Source: Planctomycetaceae bacterium
GTDB lineage: Bacteria; Planctomycetota; Planctomycetia; Pirellulales; Thermoguttaceae
DNA: 7,926 nucleotides
NCBI GenBank assembly: GCA_031276415.1
Contig: JAISNF010000610.1
Location: 1-7,926 of the forward strand
Reading direction: 5' to 3'
Within the stretch, counting starts at the first letter, position 1. Each line of letters opens with the position of its first letter. The notes under the pieces are model-generated. The model searched no databases, was not told the origin of the DNA, and was given only the letters and a program-made list of their open reading frames with translations. This document shows positions 1-5,961 of this stretch, one piece after another. The position numbers and the translations under genes are program-made.

Positions 1-243
1 GTTAAGGATCAAAAAGAACGAGGCGAAGCCTATTACAATTATGTGGAATCGGCATTAAAACATCCGAATTTCATTGGTGTTCACTGGCATCAACACGCTG
101 ATCAGGCAACAACCGGACGATTCGACGGTGAAAATTTCCAAAACGGTTTACTGGATGTTTGCGACACACCGTATATGGAAACTATTGAAAATGTACGTAA
201 AATAGGATATAAAATGTACGAAATTCGTCTCAATGCAAAATAA
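1..243 (+). CDS. C-terminal fragment of a GH50/agarase-like glycoside hydrolase
   Basis: The reading frame is open from base 1 and ends at TAA (241-243). It gives the last 80 residues of a longer protein, so the GTG at 43 is an internal codon and not the start. The segment FIGVHWHQHADQATTGRFDG, followed by ENFQNG and DVCDTPY, resembles the end of the catalytic barrel in GH50 beta-agarases and agarase-like hydrolases, where an HWF/HWH...DQ...TGR.DGEN...G.VD..DTPY pattern is typical. Such enzymes cleave agarose or related beta-galactosides, usually outside the cytoplasm, but any signal peptide lies outside the window. The tail (METIENVRKIGYKMYEIR) looks like the closing helix of the fold. Family membership is recognised from memory of the motif and not from a search. 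True substrate specificity cannot be told from 80 residues; planctomycete homologues annotated 'agarase' may act on other glycans. Confidence 0.72.
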   Translation, partial: VKDQKERGEAYYNYVESALKHPNFIGVHWHQHADQATTGRFDGENFQNGLLDVCDTPYMETIENVRKIGYKMYEIRLNAK

Positions 244-247
244 TCCG

Positions 248-260
248 GTAACCGTTCACG
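248..260 (+). repeat. 13-mer GTAACCGTTCACG, first copy
   Basis: This exact 13-mer recurs at 7714-7726, in another intergenic region about 7.5 kb away. A chance match of this length in a window this size is unlikely, and both copies sit in repeat-rich non-coding DNA. Nothing in its surroundings indicates a function. Confidence 0.4.
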
Positions 261-348
261 TAAAATTTACACAAACCATGTAACCGGAACAATAAATATT
301 TCGCAACGATTTTATTATTTTACCTATGGCAATAACTGATACAATGTT

Positions 349-451
349 TCGCCGAAGGGCTTTCACCCACCATTGGTCGGCGTACTTGTCGACAGTGACC
401 CTGTTTGTAATTCCAGATCAACCGTTGCGACCCTTCGGCGAAGGGATCGCC
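349..451. repeat. GC-richer palindromic island with 11-bp inverted ends
   Basis: TCGCCGAAGGG (349-359) is the exact reverse complement of CCCTTCGGCGA (431-441), so the two can pair across a 71-base loop. The right end can also fold locally in two competing ways: CCCTTC/GAAGGG (431-436 with 440-445) and GGCGA/TCGCC (437-441 with 447-451). The stretch is visibly richer in G+C than the flanking DNA. This could be a decayed small mobile element or an insertion relic. I do not recognise the sequence. Confidence 0.45.
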
Positions 452-460
452 TACCAACTT

Positions 461-488
461 CACTATAAACTATCAACTCCCAACTATA
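461..488 (+). repeat. Heptamer tandem repeat, four units
   Basis: Four consecutive 7-mers read CACTATA, AACTATC, AACTCCC, AACTATA, with consensus (C/A)ACTATC. The same heptamer family occurs as five units at 3051-3085. Both lie in gene-free DNA, so this is a dispersed intergenic short-period repeat and not coding sequence. Confidence 0.6.
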
Positions 489-586
489 ATTGGGGCTTTC
501 CAATGTAGCCGGCAGTGAAAACTCTTCGGCAAAATGTAGGGTAAATTTTTAGCCCTTTTGCGTGTTACATATTTATAGAACAAACT

Positions 587-1366
587 ATGCGTTTTTTAGA
601 TAAGGTTGTATTTATTACGGGTTCGAGCCGGAATACCGGTTTTGGTTTGGCGGAAGCGTTTCTTCGGGAAGGGGCAACCGTTTTCGTCAACGGCTCAACC
701 AACAAAACAACAAAATACGCAACCAATACACTGCGTCAACACGGTTTTGAAAAAGTTATTGAATTGCCGGGCAGTGTTGGAGATTCCAATACGGTTGCAA
801 AAATGTTTGACACGATTCGGAATAAAACCGGAAAACTCGATATATTGGTCAATAACGCTTGTCAGCAGGGTGTTGGTTATTCATTTGAAACAATTCCGCT
901 CCATTTTTTTGAAGAAGTAATTCAAACAAATTTACTTGGAACATTTTATGTTTCACAACAAGCGGTTCGGCTTATGCTGGAACAATCGGGCGGTTGCGGG
1001 GTGATCGTCAATTTGAGTTCGAATGTTTCAACGCGTGCGATTCATCAGCGTGCGGCTTATTGTAGCAGTAAGGGCGGAATTGATAGTTTGACGCGTGCGA
1101 TGGCTATTGATCTTGCGCCGCTTGGGATTCGTGTTAATTCTGTTGCGCCGGGTTATATTCGGACGGAACGTTGGGATCATTTGACCAATGAACAAATCAA
1201 ACGTCGGCATCTTAATATGCCATTGGGCAGGGAAGCGGATTTTCAGGATATTGCGGAGGCGGTCATGTTTCTTGCGTCTGATGCGGCACGGAATATCTGT
1301 GGTGCTTGTTTGGTTGTTGACGGCGGTTGCTCCGCGCAACATTTACCCGCCGATACAGATGTGTAA
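587..1366 (+). CDS. SDR-family NAD(P)-dependent oxidoreductase
   Basis: The 259-residue protein is the normal size for a classical short-chain dehydrogenase/reductase, which interconverts alcohols and ketones using NAD(P)H in the cytoplasm. The cofactor loop TGSSRNTG (residues 11-18) matches TGxxxGxG except that the middle glycine is Asn16. Further SDR marks are LVNNA (87-91), the structural Asn115 in NLLG, the catalytic serine in NLSS (144-145), Tyr158 and Lys162 of YCSSK, APGYIRTE after the active site, and the VDGG end near residue 248. The second strand ends VFVNGS with no acidic residue, which leans towards NADP. No clear Shine-Dalgarno precedes the ATG, but the Rossmann fold begins right at residue 6, which fixes the start. 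The gene stands alone on the plus strand, convergent with the next dehydrogenase. Annotation pipelines often name such proteins FabG-like or 3-ketoacyl-ACP reductase. The surroundings favour a sugar or polyol dehydrogenase, but the substrate is unknown. Confidence 0.92.
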   Translation: MRFLDKVVFITGSSRNTGFGLAEAFLREGATVFVNGSTNKTTKYATNTLRQHGFEKVIELPGSVGDSNTVAKMFDTIRNKTGKLDILVNNACQQGVGYSFETIPLHFFEEVIQTNLLGTFYVSQQAVRLMLEQSGGCGVIVNLSSNVSTRAIHQRAAYCSSKGGIDSLTRAMAIDLAPLGIRVNSVAPGYIRTERWDHLTNEQIKRRHLNMPLGREADFQDIAEAVMFLASDAARNICGACLVVDGGCSAQHLPADTDV

Positions 1367-1375
1367 ATTACAAAA

Positions 1376-1441
1376 AATATTTCAGCGGAATTTTCGCCAA
1401 TAACTGATTTAATTTATTTACGAAAATCCTGCTGAAATATT
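1376..1441 (-). terminator. Hairpin terminator shared by two convergent genes
   Basis: Two 21-base arms (1376-1396 and 1421-1441) are complementary at 19 of 21 positions and enclose a 24-base loop. The hairpin lies between the ends of the SDR gene (+) and the Gfo/Idh/MocA gene (-). Read on the minus strand, the stem runs into a T6 tract (complement of 1372-1377), as an intrinsic terminator should. On the plus strand the T-rich run comes a little later (about 1449-1457), so termination in that direction is probably weaker. Confidence 0.7.
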
Positions 1442-1470
1442 ATGAAGTTCTCTTTTTAATTATTAACACA

Positions 1471-2679
1471 TTATTTTACATCGTCGAGTTTTACCCAACG
1501 TTTTTCTGTAGCGGCAATCATGGCGGCTTCGAGAACACGTTGCGTTTGGTAAGCATCGTTGAAGTCGGGCAACGGAACCGTCGGCGTTTTTCCTGCCAGT
1601 TTGAGCGTAATATCATACGCCATACTCGTAAAACAATGCTCATAACCAATCAAATGCGCATCAGGCCAATAATTGGCAACATACGGATGATCACCGCCAT
1701 GAGTACACATAATTGTTGTCCAACCTTGCACCGCACGAGGACGTGTTGCGTCATAATATTGTAATGTATTCATGCTTTCAAAATTGAATTTGAGCGATCC
1801 TTTGGTTCCGTTAATTTCAAAACTATTGGCGTTTTGATTACCGGTTGCCTGCCGCGCCGCTTCATACGAACCAACCGCGCCGCTGTTGTATTTAACAAGA
1901 AACAACACCGTATCGTCAACTGTAACATCGCCCATTTTGACACTTCCGGCATCCGCTTTTGCGTAACGCATTTGCTCGTCGGTAACAATTCCTTTACCGG
2001 AATCCTGTTCAATTATTTTGCGTTGTTTGACAAATGTTTCGGCAATAGCACCACAAACGATGTCGATTTCAAAACCGGTAACAAATCGGGTTATATCAAT
2101 AATGTGGGCGTTCAGATCGCCGTGGGCACCGCTTCCGGCAAGTTCTTTTTTGAACCGCCACGCAAATGGAACCGATTCGTCCGCCCAATCTTGCAGATAA
2201 GTGGCGCGAACATGACGGATTTCACCGAGTGTTCCGTCTTTAACCAGCCGATGAGCAAAAGCAACCGCCGGCGCACGGCGATAATTGAACCAGACAAAAG
2301 TTTCGACTTTTGCTTTTTTTGCGGATTCAGCCATTTCGCGTGCTTCGGTTAAGGTTCCTGAAATGGGTTTTTCGCAGGCGCAAGGTTTTCCGGCGGCAAC
2401 AGCGGCTTTGGCGGGCGGCGAGTGCATGAAATTGGGCGTAACAATATCAACAAGACCGATTTCCGGCGATTTGACTAATGTTTCCCAATTGGTTGAGGCG
2501 TTTTTCCAACCCCATTTTTCTGCAAAAATTTGGGGATTTTCGGCTTCCATTCCGTAAACCGTATGTTTAACCGGTTTGATTGGCGGATCGAAAAATTTAT
2601 TAACTTGTCCCCATGCGTTTGAGTGTGAACGCCCCATAAAACCTTGCCCGATCAATGCAACATTAAGTGTGTCTGTCAT
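1471..2679 (-). CDS. Gfo/Idh/MocA-family sugar dehydrogenase
   Basis: The protein has 402 residues when started at the ATG at 2679. That start follows AAGGAGA with a 6-base spacer, and it begins just before the first Rossmann strand; a longer frame reaching 2706 would add nine residues with no such site. The N-terminal NAD(P) fold has GQGFMG (11-16), VDIVTPN (77-83) and the family hallmark CEKP (102-105), in which Lys104 is the catalytic lysine. The C-terminal domain carries AGSGAHGDLNAHIID (181-195). Asp188 and His192 match the DxGxH active-site pair, with Asn190 in place of the usual glycine. The segment YLQDW...WRF...AGSG (161-184) recalls levoglucosan/inositol dehydrogenase-like members. 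These enzymes oxidise or reduce sugars, inositols or anhydrosugars in the cytoplasm; there is no signal peptide. Substrate is not determinable here. A TTGACA (complement of 2785-2790) upstream may be part of its promoter. Confidence 0.93.
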   Translation of the reverse strand: MTDTLNVALIGQGFMGRSHSNAWGQVNKFFDPPIKPVKHTVYGMEAENPQIFAEKWGWKNASTNWETLVKSPEIGLVDIVTPNFMHSPPAKAAVAAGKPCACEKPISGTLTEAREMAESAKKAKVETFVWFNYRRAPAVAFAHRLVKDGTLGEIRHVRATYLQDWADESVPFAWRFKKELAGSGAHGDLNAHIIDITRFVTGFEIDIVCGAIAETFVKQRKIIEQDSGKGIVTDEQMRYAKADAGSVKMGDVTVDDTVLFLVKYNSGAVGSYEAARQATGNQNANSFEINGTKGSLKFNFESMNTLQYYDATRPRAVQGWTTIMCTHGGDHPYVANYWPDAHLIGYEHCFTSMAYDITLKLAGKTPTVPLPDFNDAYQTQRVLEAAMIAATEKRWVKLDDVK

Positions 2680-2685
2680 AATACT

Positions 2686-2692
2686 TCTCCTT
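2686..2692 (-). promoter_or_regulatory. Strong ribosome binding site that sets the Gfo/Idh/MocA start
   Basis: On the minus strand AAGGAGA is followed by six bases (AGTATT) and the ATG at 2679. It is the clearest Shine-Dalgarno sequence in the window and decides the start against the in-frame upstream codon at 2706. Confidence 0.8.
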
Positions 2693-2765
2693 AGTCGGAT
2701 GACCAAAAATGGAATTAAATGAAATTTTCTAAACTAAACTTGTTGTCGAAAATAATCTTGTAAAA

Positions 2766-2799
2766 TTCCTGTGCCGAACAACATTGTCAAACACAGGAA
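2766..2799 (-). promoter_or_regulatory. Hairpin with a -35-like TTGACA in its loop, upstream of the dehydrogenase
   Basis: TTCCTGTG (2766-2773) pairs exactly with CACAGGAA (2792-2799) across an 18-base loop. On the minus strand the loop holds TTGACA (complement of 2785-2790), about 105 bases upstream of the Gfo/Idh/MocA start. The sequence 17 bases further on (AATTTT) is a weak -10. An operator over a promoter is a reasonable guess, but the evidence is thin. Confidence 0.25.
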
Positions 2800-2877
2800 C
2801 CAATCAAAGAGCAAGTATTTTACCGAATTACGAATATGGTTTCAAGAGTGTGCTGTGCAAATTATTGTTCCTGCGGT

Positions 2878-2918
2878 AATATACTTCTCACATTTGACAA
2901 TTCGGTTTTCGTTTTTGG
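2878..2918 (+). repeat. Dispersed TATACT...TTCGGTTTT repeat, diverged copy
   Basis: The segment reads ATATACT, then CACATTTGA, AATTCGGTTTT and GTTTTTGGA. It aligns loosely with the better-matched pair at 2991-3033 (minus) and 7671-7713 (plus), and lies in inverted orientation to the 2991-3033 copy. Similarity is partial, so membership is plausible and not certain. Confidence 0.3.
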
Positions 2919-2925
2919 ACAAAAT

Positions 2926-2963
2926 TAACAGATTTTGACCGGATCAACAGAATTTACAGGATT
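2926..2963 (+). repeat. Degenerate nonamer array, AACAGGATT type
   Basis: Four 9-mers are visible: TAACAGATT, then after two bases GACCGGATC, AACAGAATT and TACAGGATT. They point to a consensus near AACAGGATT. From memory, arrays of this kind (…ACAGGATTTACAGGATT…) recur between genes in several environmental bacterial genomes, including planctomycetes and verrucomicrobia. Confidence 0.45.
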
Positions 2964-2990
2964 TTCTCAAATAGAATATTCTAAGTGACA

Positions 2991-3033
2991 TTTTCTAACA
3001 AAAACCGAATTTTCAAGTGTAATGAGTATAATT
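2991..3033 (-). repeat. Dispersed repeat TATACTCATTACAC…GTTAGAAAA, inverted copy
   Basis: The reverse complement begins AATTATACTCATTACAC and ends TTTTTGTTAGAAAA. It matches 7671-7713 closely: TACTCATTACAC and GTTAGAAAA are identical, and the middle (GAAAATTCGG versus TAAAATTCAG) is nearly so. Both copies are intergenic. Confidence 0.65.
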
Positions 3034-3050
3034 CCCCTTACGAAGTTATT

Positions 3051-3085
3051 CACTATCCACTTTCCACTCTCAACTTTCAACTATA
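3051..3085 (+). repeat. Heptamer tandem repeat, five units
   Basis: Five consecutive 7-mers read CACTATC, CACTTTC, CACTCTC, AACTTTC, AACTATA. This is the same family as the four units at 461-488. It lies downstream of the DUF1638 gene, in a gene-free gap. Confidence 0.65.
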
Positions 3086-3141
3086 AAGAGTTGTCTTTGT
3101 TTTCGGACGGAAATCGAAATAATATTTTTTGTGAGTGTGAT

Positions 3142-3924
3142 TCACAATTTTTGTTCTTTAATTTTAATGATCTTGTCGTCGTAGGAAAAATCAATTTGAT
3201 GTCCCGGCGGAACAATTAGAAAATCTTCCTCGTCCCAGATTCCATTTAATAAACGATAAAGTAAATTCAAATCACCTTGTAATTTTTCAAATTCCCATTG
3301 ACGCTCTTTGGCAAGTTCTATTGTCTGTTGCTCAAAATGATTGTCGGGTTCGACGCCTGTTTCAATAAACGCCAGTTTGGTGTAGAAACGCATTTGAGAA
3401 AGTTGATCTTTAAGATAACGGGCGTTGTCTTCTCCGTAACGTTTCGTTAATTCTTGAAACGACATTTCAAGTCCTAATTTTTCCGACACATCGTCAGGAA
3501 CACCCTGACCAAGACCAACTCCGCGTTCAATCCAACCCGTTGTTTGAAAAAACGTTCCGCTATTGGCAAAGAAATAATCGTGATAACGCTGACGATTGCC
3601 GAGAAATAACGTAATACAATCATGCGCACGAGGAACAACAATCGGAATAGTTCTCGCCGTAAGACCGACAATTCCACCACTACATAACGCATAACCTAAT
3701 AAAATGGCATTATATTCGGTTTCGTCAACAGCGTTAATTTTTTCCGATAACCAATTCGACATTCCCTGCCGCCCAATATCGTGAAGTCCCTTCGGCAAAA
3801 ACTCAATATCAATTCTGTTTTTCGCAACAGCAACAAGGGAACAGATTTCACGGAACAAAATTTCACACGCAAATAACTTAAAACGACAGTTTCGACCGTC
3901 TTTCGGATCAATTTCACCGTTCAT
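3142..3924 (-). CDS. DUF1638 domain protein, function unknown
   Basis: The protein has 260 residues from the ATG at 3924. An in-frame TTG at 3966 would add 14 residues of low-information sequence; neither start has a Shine-Dalgarno, and I prefer the ATG because the conserved part begins at RFKLFACEILFRE (14-26). The pattern ACE (Cys20), LGYALCSGGIVGL (76-88, Cys81), PRAHDCITLFLG (98-109, His101 and Cys103) and GTFFQTTGWIERG (123-135) is the signature of DUF1638. No enzyme activity is established for that family. From memory, many members sit near corrinoid-dependent methyltransferase or uroporphyrinogen-decarboxylase-like genes; no such neighbour is visible here. The conserved Cys20, Cys81, His101 and Cys103 could bind a metal or cofactor, which is inference. 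It is soluble, with no signal peptide or membrane segment. It follows the coiled-coil membrane protein on the same strand by 56 bases (14 if the TTG is used), so the two are probably co-transcribed. Confidence 0.85.
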   Translation of the reverse strand: MNGEIDPKDGRNCRFKLFACEILFREICSLVAVAKNRIDIEFLPKGLHDIGRQGMSNWLSEKINAVDETEYNAILLGYALCSGGIVGLTARTIPIVVPRAHDCITLFLGNRQRYHDYFFANSGTFFQTTGWIERGVGLGQGVPDDVSEKLGLEMSFQELTKRYGEDNARYLKDQLSQMRFYTKLAFIETGVEPDNHFEQQTIELAKERQWEFEKLQGDLNLLYRLLNGIWDEEDFLIVPPGHQIDFSYDDKIIKIKEQKL

Positions 3925-3980
3925 AAACAAAGGGAACCGGAACAAGTCGGTTGAACTAGGGAACAAGTCGATGTTACGTT

Positions 3981-5630
3981 TTATTGTGCAGGTTCCGGTT
4001 GAGGAGTTGCAGGTTTTCGCGGTTTGAACAGTTCAGTCGTTTGTCCTGTTGACCGAACCGGTTGAGCGTTGGAATATAAACCGGAAACAACTCCTGTTGA
4101 CGGGCGGCTTGTCCGGTCAGTTACAGAAATTCGTGCGGCTTCGTTTCGTTTCTGATAAATCGGTGAAACAATTCCTGTTGAATGACGATATTCGCCGGTT
4201 GGAACAATTGCCGTATCGCTTTCGACTAACGTGTTACCGAATCCGCGAACCGGTGTTACGTTTTTCCAACCCATTCGGGAAAGCAATTCTTTCAGATTGA
4301 TTTGTTTAACCGCATACTGTTTGGCAAGTTCTACCATTTTATTTTGAGATTCCATCATTGTTTGATCTTGATTATCTTCATCATTCAAATCTCCAAGTAC
4401 AATAAAAGTTGTGTCCCGCGTGATACCGCCGCCAATATCAACAATTTCACCTCGCTGATGTCCGTCCTCGCCATCGCTAATATAACAATCAATCTCTCCG
4501 CCATTAGCCTTAATCAAACGAATAATTTCTTTCAAATTACTTTGTCGCGGACCGCTGTTGCGCTGTCCAATTCCTGGAATTCTCATTCCTGAAGCCAACG
4601 CAAAACGTTGTTTCTGCCCCGGTTTCCAGATTGGCGTATAAATCACATCTCCCGCAATAATCGGATCCGTCAGAATATCGTCAAGAATACGCCCTTCCGC
4701 TTTGTGAGGACCAAGAATCCGAATAATTTCAATACTTGCTTTACTGGCATTAAGAGATCTGTCCCGTTTACAAACTTCACAGATGACCATTTCGCGTTCA
4801 GGATCGGCGTTGCCAAGCGAAATTCCGGTAATTGACGGAGAATACACGCTAAATGTCATACGCGTCATCAATCCGTCTTCACTGCCGAGATTGACAAACA
4901 CCGAACCGGATTGCTGACTGACGGAAATAATTTTCCCGTCTGGACGTTCAAAATTTGTCCGGCGTAAATCTTCAAGCACGTTTGCCAATTCACTGCTTCT
5001 TAACCGACTTTGTTTTGCTTCAATTTCACTATTGTCCGCTTTTTCCTGAGCCGTTTTAATTTTTTCCAGAGCCTCCTCTTCAATCTTTTTCTTTTCCGCA
5101 ACAATAATATCTGTTTCTTCTTTTTGTTTGGCAATTGTTTCCGAAAAACCTCTTTGGGCATTTTCTAATCTTTTTACGGCGTCATCTTTTGCTTTTTTAA
5201 TATCTTCTTTTACTGTTTCGTTTAATATTTCCAGATTTTTATAATCAGCCTGTAATTTCAGATATTCTTCGTTTAATTGTTTATGTTCTTCATTTTTTTT
5301 GTCGAGTTCCGTTCCCAATGTCCGCAAAACGAAAAGATAATTTCGCGAGGCATCGTTTGTAACTTTGTATTTTTCCATACAAGCCTGATGAGCCGTTTGA
5401 ATCACATTGAGATCGGTTTCCGGTTCATGACCGATCAAACCCTTGATTGTCATGAGTTGTTGAGTTAATTCGCGCTTTTCTTTTTCCGCTTTTGCTGCCT
5501 GTTCTTTAGCATTGTTGGTTTCCGCAAGCCGTTTGTCATTGCCCTGATTCATCAATACAATCACAATAATCAGCGCAACCGTTAAAACCAGTAACAAAAT
5601 AACCGCAATTCGCAAAGGATCCGTTTTCAT
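3981..5630 (-). CDS. Membrane-anchored coiled-coil protein with BRCT-like region, unknown function
   Basis: The protein has 549 residues. A single hydrophobic segment near the N-terminus (about 7-27, RIAVILLLVLTVALIIVIVL) follows a short charged tail and should anchor it in the inner membrane with the bulk outside the cytoplasm. Residues 30-225 are rich in Lys/Glu/Ala with heptad-like spacing and should form a long coiled coil. A beta-rich part follows, with GKIISVS and SVFVNLGSEDGL (about 232-263), a pattern seen in FlgT-like and other small barrel domains. Residues 343-413 (FALASGMRI…LIKANGGEI…TTFIVLGD) resemble a BRCT fold, with the GG and the closing TTxxVLG in the expected order. The tail (about 465-549) is low-complexity, with repeats of STG(I/V)VSx(I/L)Y at 484-492 and 511-519 and a proline-rich end. 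GGGAG lies 9 bases before the ATG. It leads a likely operon with the DUF1638 gene. I do not recognise a named family. A role as an envelope scaffold is only a guess. Confidence 0.8.
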   Translation of the reverse strand: MKTDPLRIAVILLLVLTVALIIVIVLMNQGNDKRLAETNNAKEQAAKAEKEKRELTQQLMTIKGLIGHEPETDLNVIQTAHQACMEKYKVTNDASRNYLFVLRTLGTELDKKNEEHKQLNEEYLKLQADYKNLEILNETVKEDIKKAKDDAVKRLENAQRGFSETIAKQKEETDIIVAEKKKIEEEALEKIKTAQEKADNSEIEAKQSRLRSSELANVLEDLRRTNFERPDGKIISVSQQSGSVFVNLGSEDGLMTRMTFSVYSPSITGISLGNADPEREMVICEVCKRDRSLNASKASIEIIRILGPHKAEGRILDDILTDPIIAGDVIYTPIWKPGQKQRFALASGMRIPGIGQRNSGPRQSNLKEIIRLIKANGGEIDCYISDGEDGHQRGEIVDIGGGITRDTTFIVLGDLNDEDNQDQTMMESQNKMVELAKQYAVKQINLKELLSRMGWKNVTPVRGFGNTLVESDTAIVPTGEYRHSTGIVSPIYQKRNEAARISVTDRTSRPSTGVVSGLYSNAQPVRSTGQTTELFKPRKPATPQPEPAQ

Positions 5631-5639
5631 CGTTCAAAA

Positions 5640-5644
5640 CTCCC
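5640..5644 (-). promoter_or_regulatory. Ribosome binding site of the coiled-coil gene
   Basis: On the minus strand GGGAG lies nine bases upstream of the ATG at 5630. It is moderate in strength and supports that start, which is also the first codon before the membrane anchor. Confidence 0.5.
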
Positions 5645-5736
5645 GAAGAATATGGTTCAGGTCAAAAACACCCGTCTGAAAATCAAAACAACTCCAAATA
5701 AAACAATTCCTAATCCGTTTAGGATTTCCTAATTTT

Positions 5737-5788
5737 ACAGTATTAAATACAGTGTTTTTACAGTGTTAAAATTTTACTGTGTTAAAAT
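5737..5788. promoter_or_regulatory. Cluster of ACAGTGTT direct repeats over the promoter
   Basis: Four related copies are seen on the plus strand: ACAGTATTAAA (5737), ACAGTGTTTT (5749), ACAGTGTTAAAA (5760) and ACTGTGTTAAAAT (5776). Their spacing is 12, 11 and 16 bases. They cover the -10 and the expected transcript start of the minus-strand promoter, as repressor or activator sites often do. The run is AT-rich, so some of the similarity may be compositional. Confidence 0.4.
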
Positions 5789-5798
5789 AGGTTGTCAA
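5771..5798 (-). promoter_or_regulatory. Sigma70-type promoter for the coiled-coil/DUF1638 pair
   Basis: On the minus strand a perfect TTGACA (complement of 5793-5798) is followed by 16 bases and TAAAAT (complement of 5771-5776), five of six matches to TATAAT. It points at the coiled-coil gene and would leave a 5' leader of roughly 130 bases. It is the best promoter match in the window. Its -10 lies inside a cluster of ACAGTGTT-type repeats, which suggests regulation. Confidence 0.6.
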
Positions 5799-5961
5799 GG
5801 AAACTTTTTTGGGTTGGTTAAAAAAACCGGTTCCTGCTGTCGCAACAAAAACACATATAAAATTTTATCGGTAAAAATAACGACAAAACCAAAATCAGAT
5901 TAGTCAACATTTTAAAAAAGATTAAAACAAATTTCAAATATACCAGTTATAACGGTACAAC

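Larger units (their letters stand above)
244..586. other. Intergenic region between the hydrolase fragment and the SDR gene
   Basis: I see no convincing gene in these 343 bases. A 60-codon open frame at 326-508 runs through palindromic and heptamer-repeat sequence and has no family resemblance. The region holds a short inverted repeat just after the hydrolase stop (CCGGT at 245-249 with ACCGG at 283-287), the 13-mer GTAACCGTTCACG (248-260, repeated at 7714-7726), a GC-richer palindromic island (349-451) and a heptamer repeat (461-488). Just before the SDR start the sequence is AT-rich (TTACATATTTATAG, about 565-578) and could hold a promoter -10 element, but no good -35 accompanies it. Confidence 0.6.
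2680..3141. other. Gene-free, repeat-filled intergenic region
   Basis: The 462 bases between the Gfo/Idh/MocA start and the DUF1638 gene end show no credible gene. They contain a hairpin (2766-2799), two inverted copies of a dispersed repeat (2878-2918 and 2991-3033), a degenerate nonamer array (2926-2963) and a heptamer array (3051-3085). A possible minus-strand -35 element for the dehydrogenase (TTGACA, complement of 2785-2790) sits in the hairpin loop, but its -10 partner is poor. Confidence 0.6.

Noticed and set aside
326..508. 60-codon open frame on the plus strand before the SDR gene
   Set aside because: It runs through the palindromic island and the heptamer array, has no ribosome binding site and shows no family resemblance.
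1376..1441. Long hairpin as a mobile-element end
   Set aside because: It sits exactly between two convergent stop codons and has a T-run on the minus strand, so a terminator explains it better.
1834..2352. 172-codon open frame antisense to the Gfo/Idh/MocA gene
   Set aside because: The opposite strand encodes a clear dehydrogenase with all family motifs; the antisense product resembles nothing and has no start signal.
2680..2706. Nine-residue N-terminal extension of the Gfo/Idh/MocA protein
   Set aside because: The AAGGAGA site six bases before the ATG at 2679 lies inside this extension, and the Rossmann fold needs no extra residues.
3925..3966. TTG start 14 residues upstream for the DUF1638 protein
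   Set aside because: It gives a low-information extension without a Shine-Dalgarno site. The ATG at 3924 is preferred, although the TTG cannot be excluded.
5941..5957. Near-palindrome centred on GTTATAAC as an operator
   Set aside because: It has a one-base bulge, is short, and lies too far from either gene start for a confident regulatory call.
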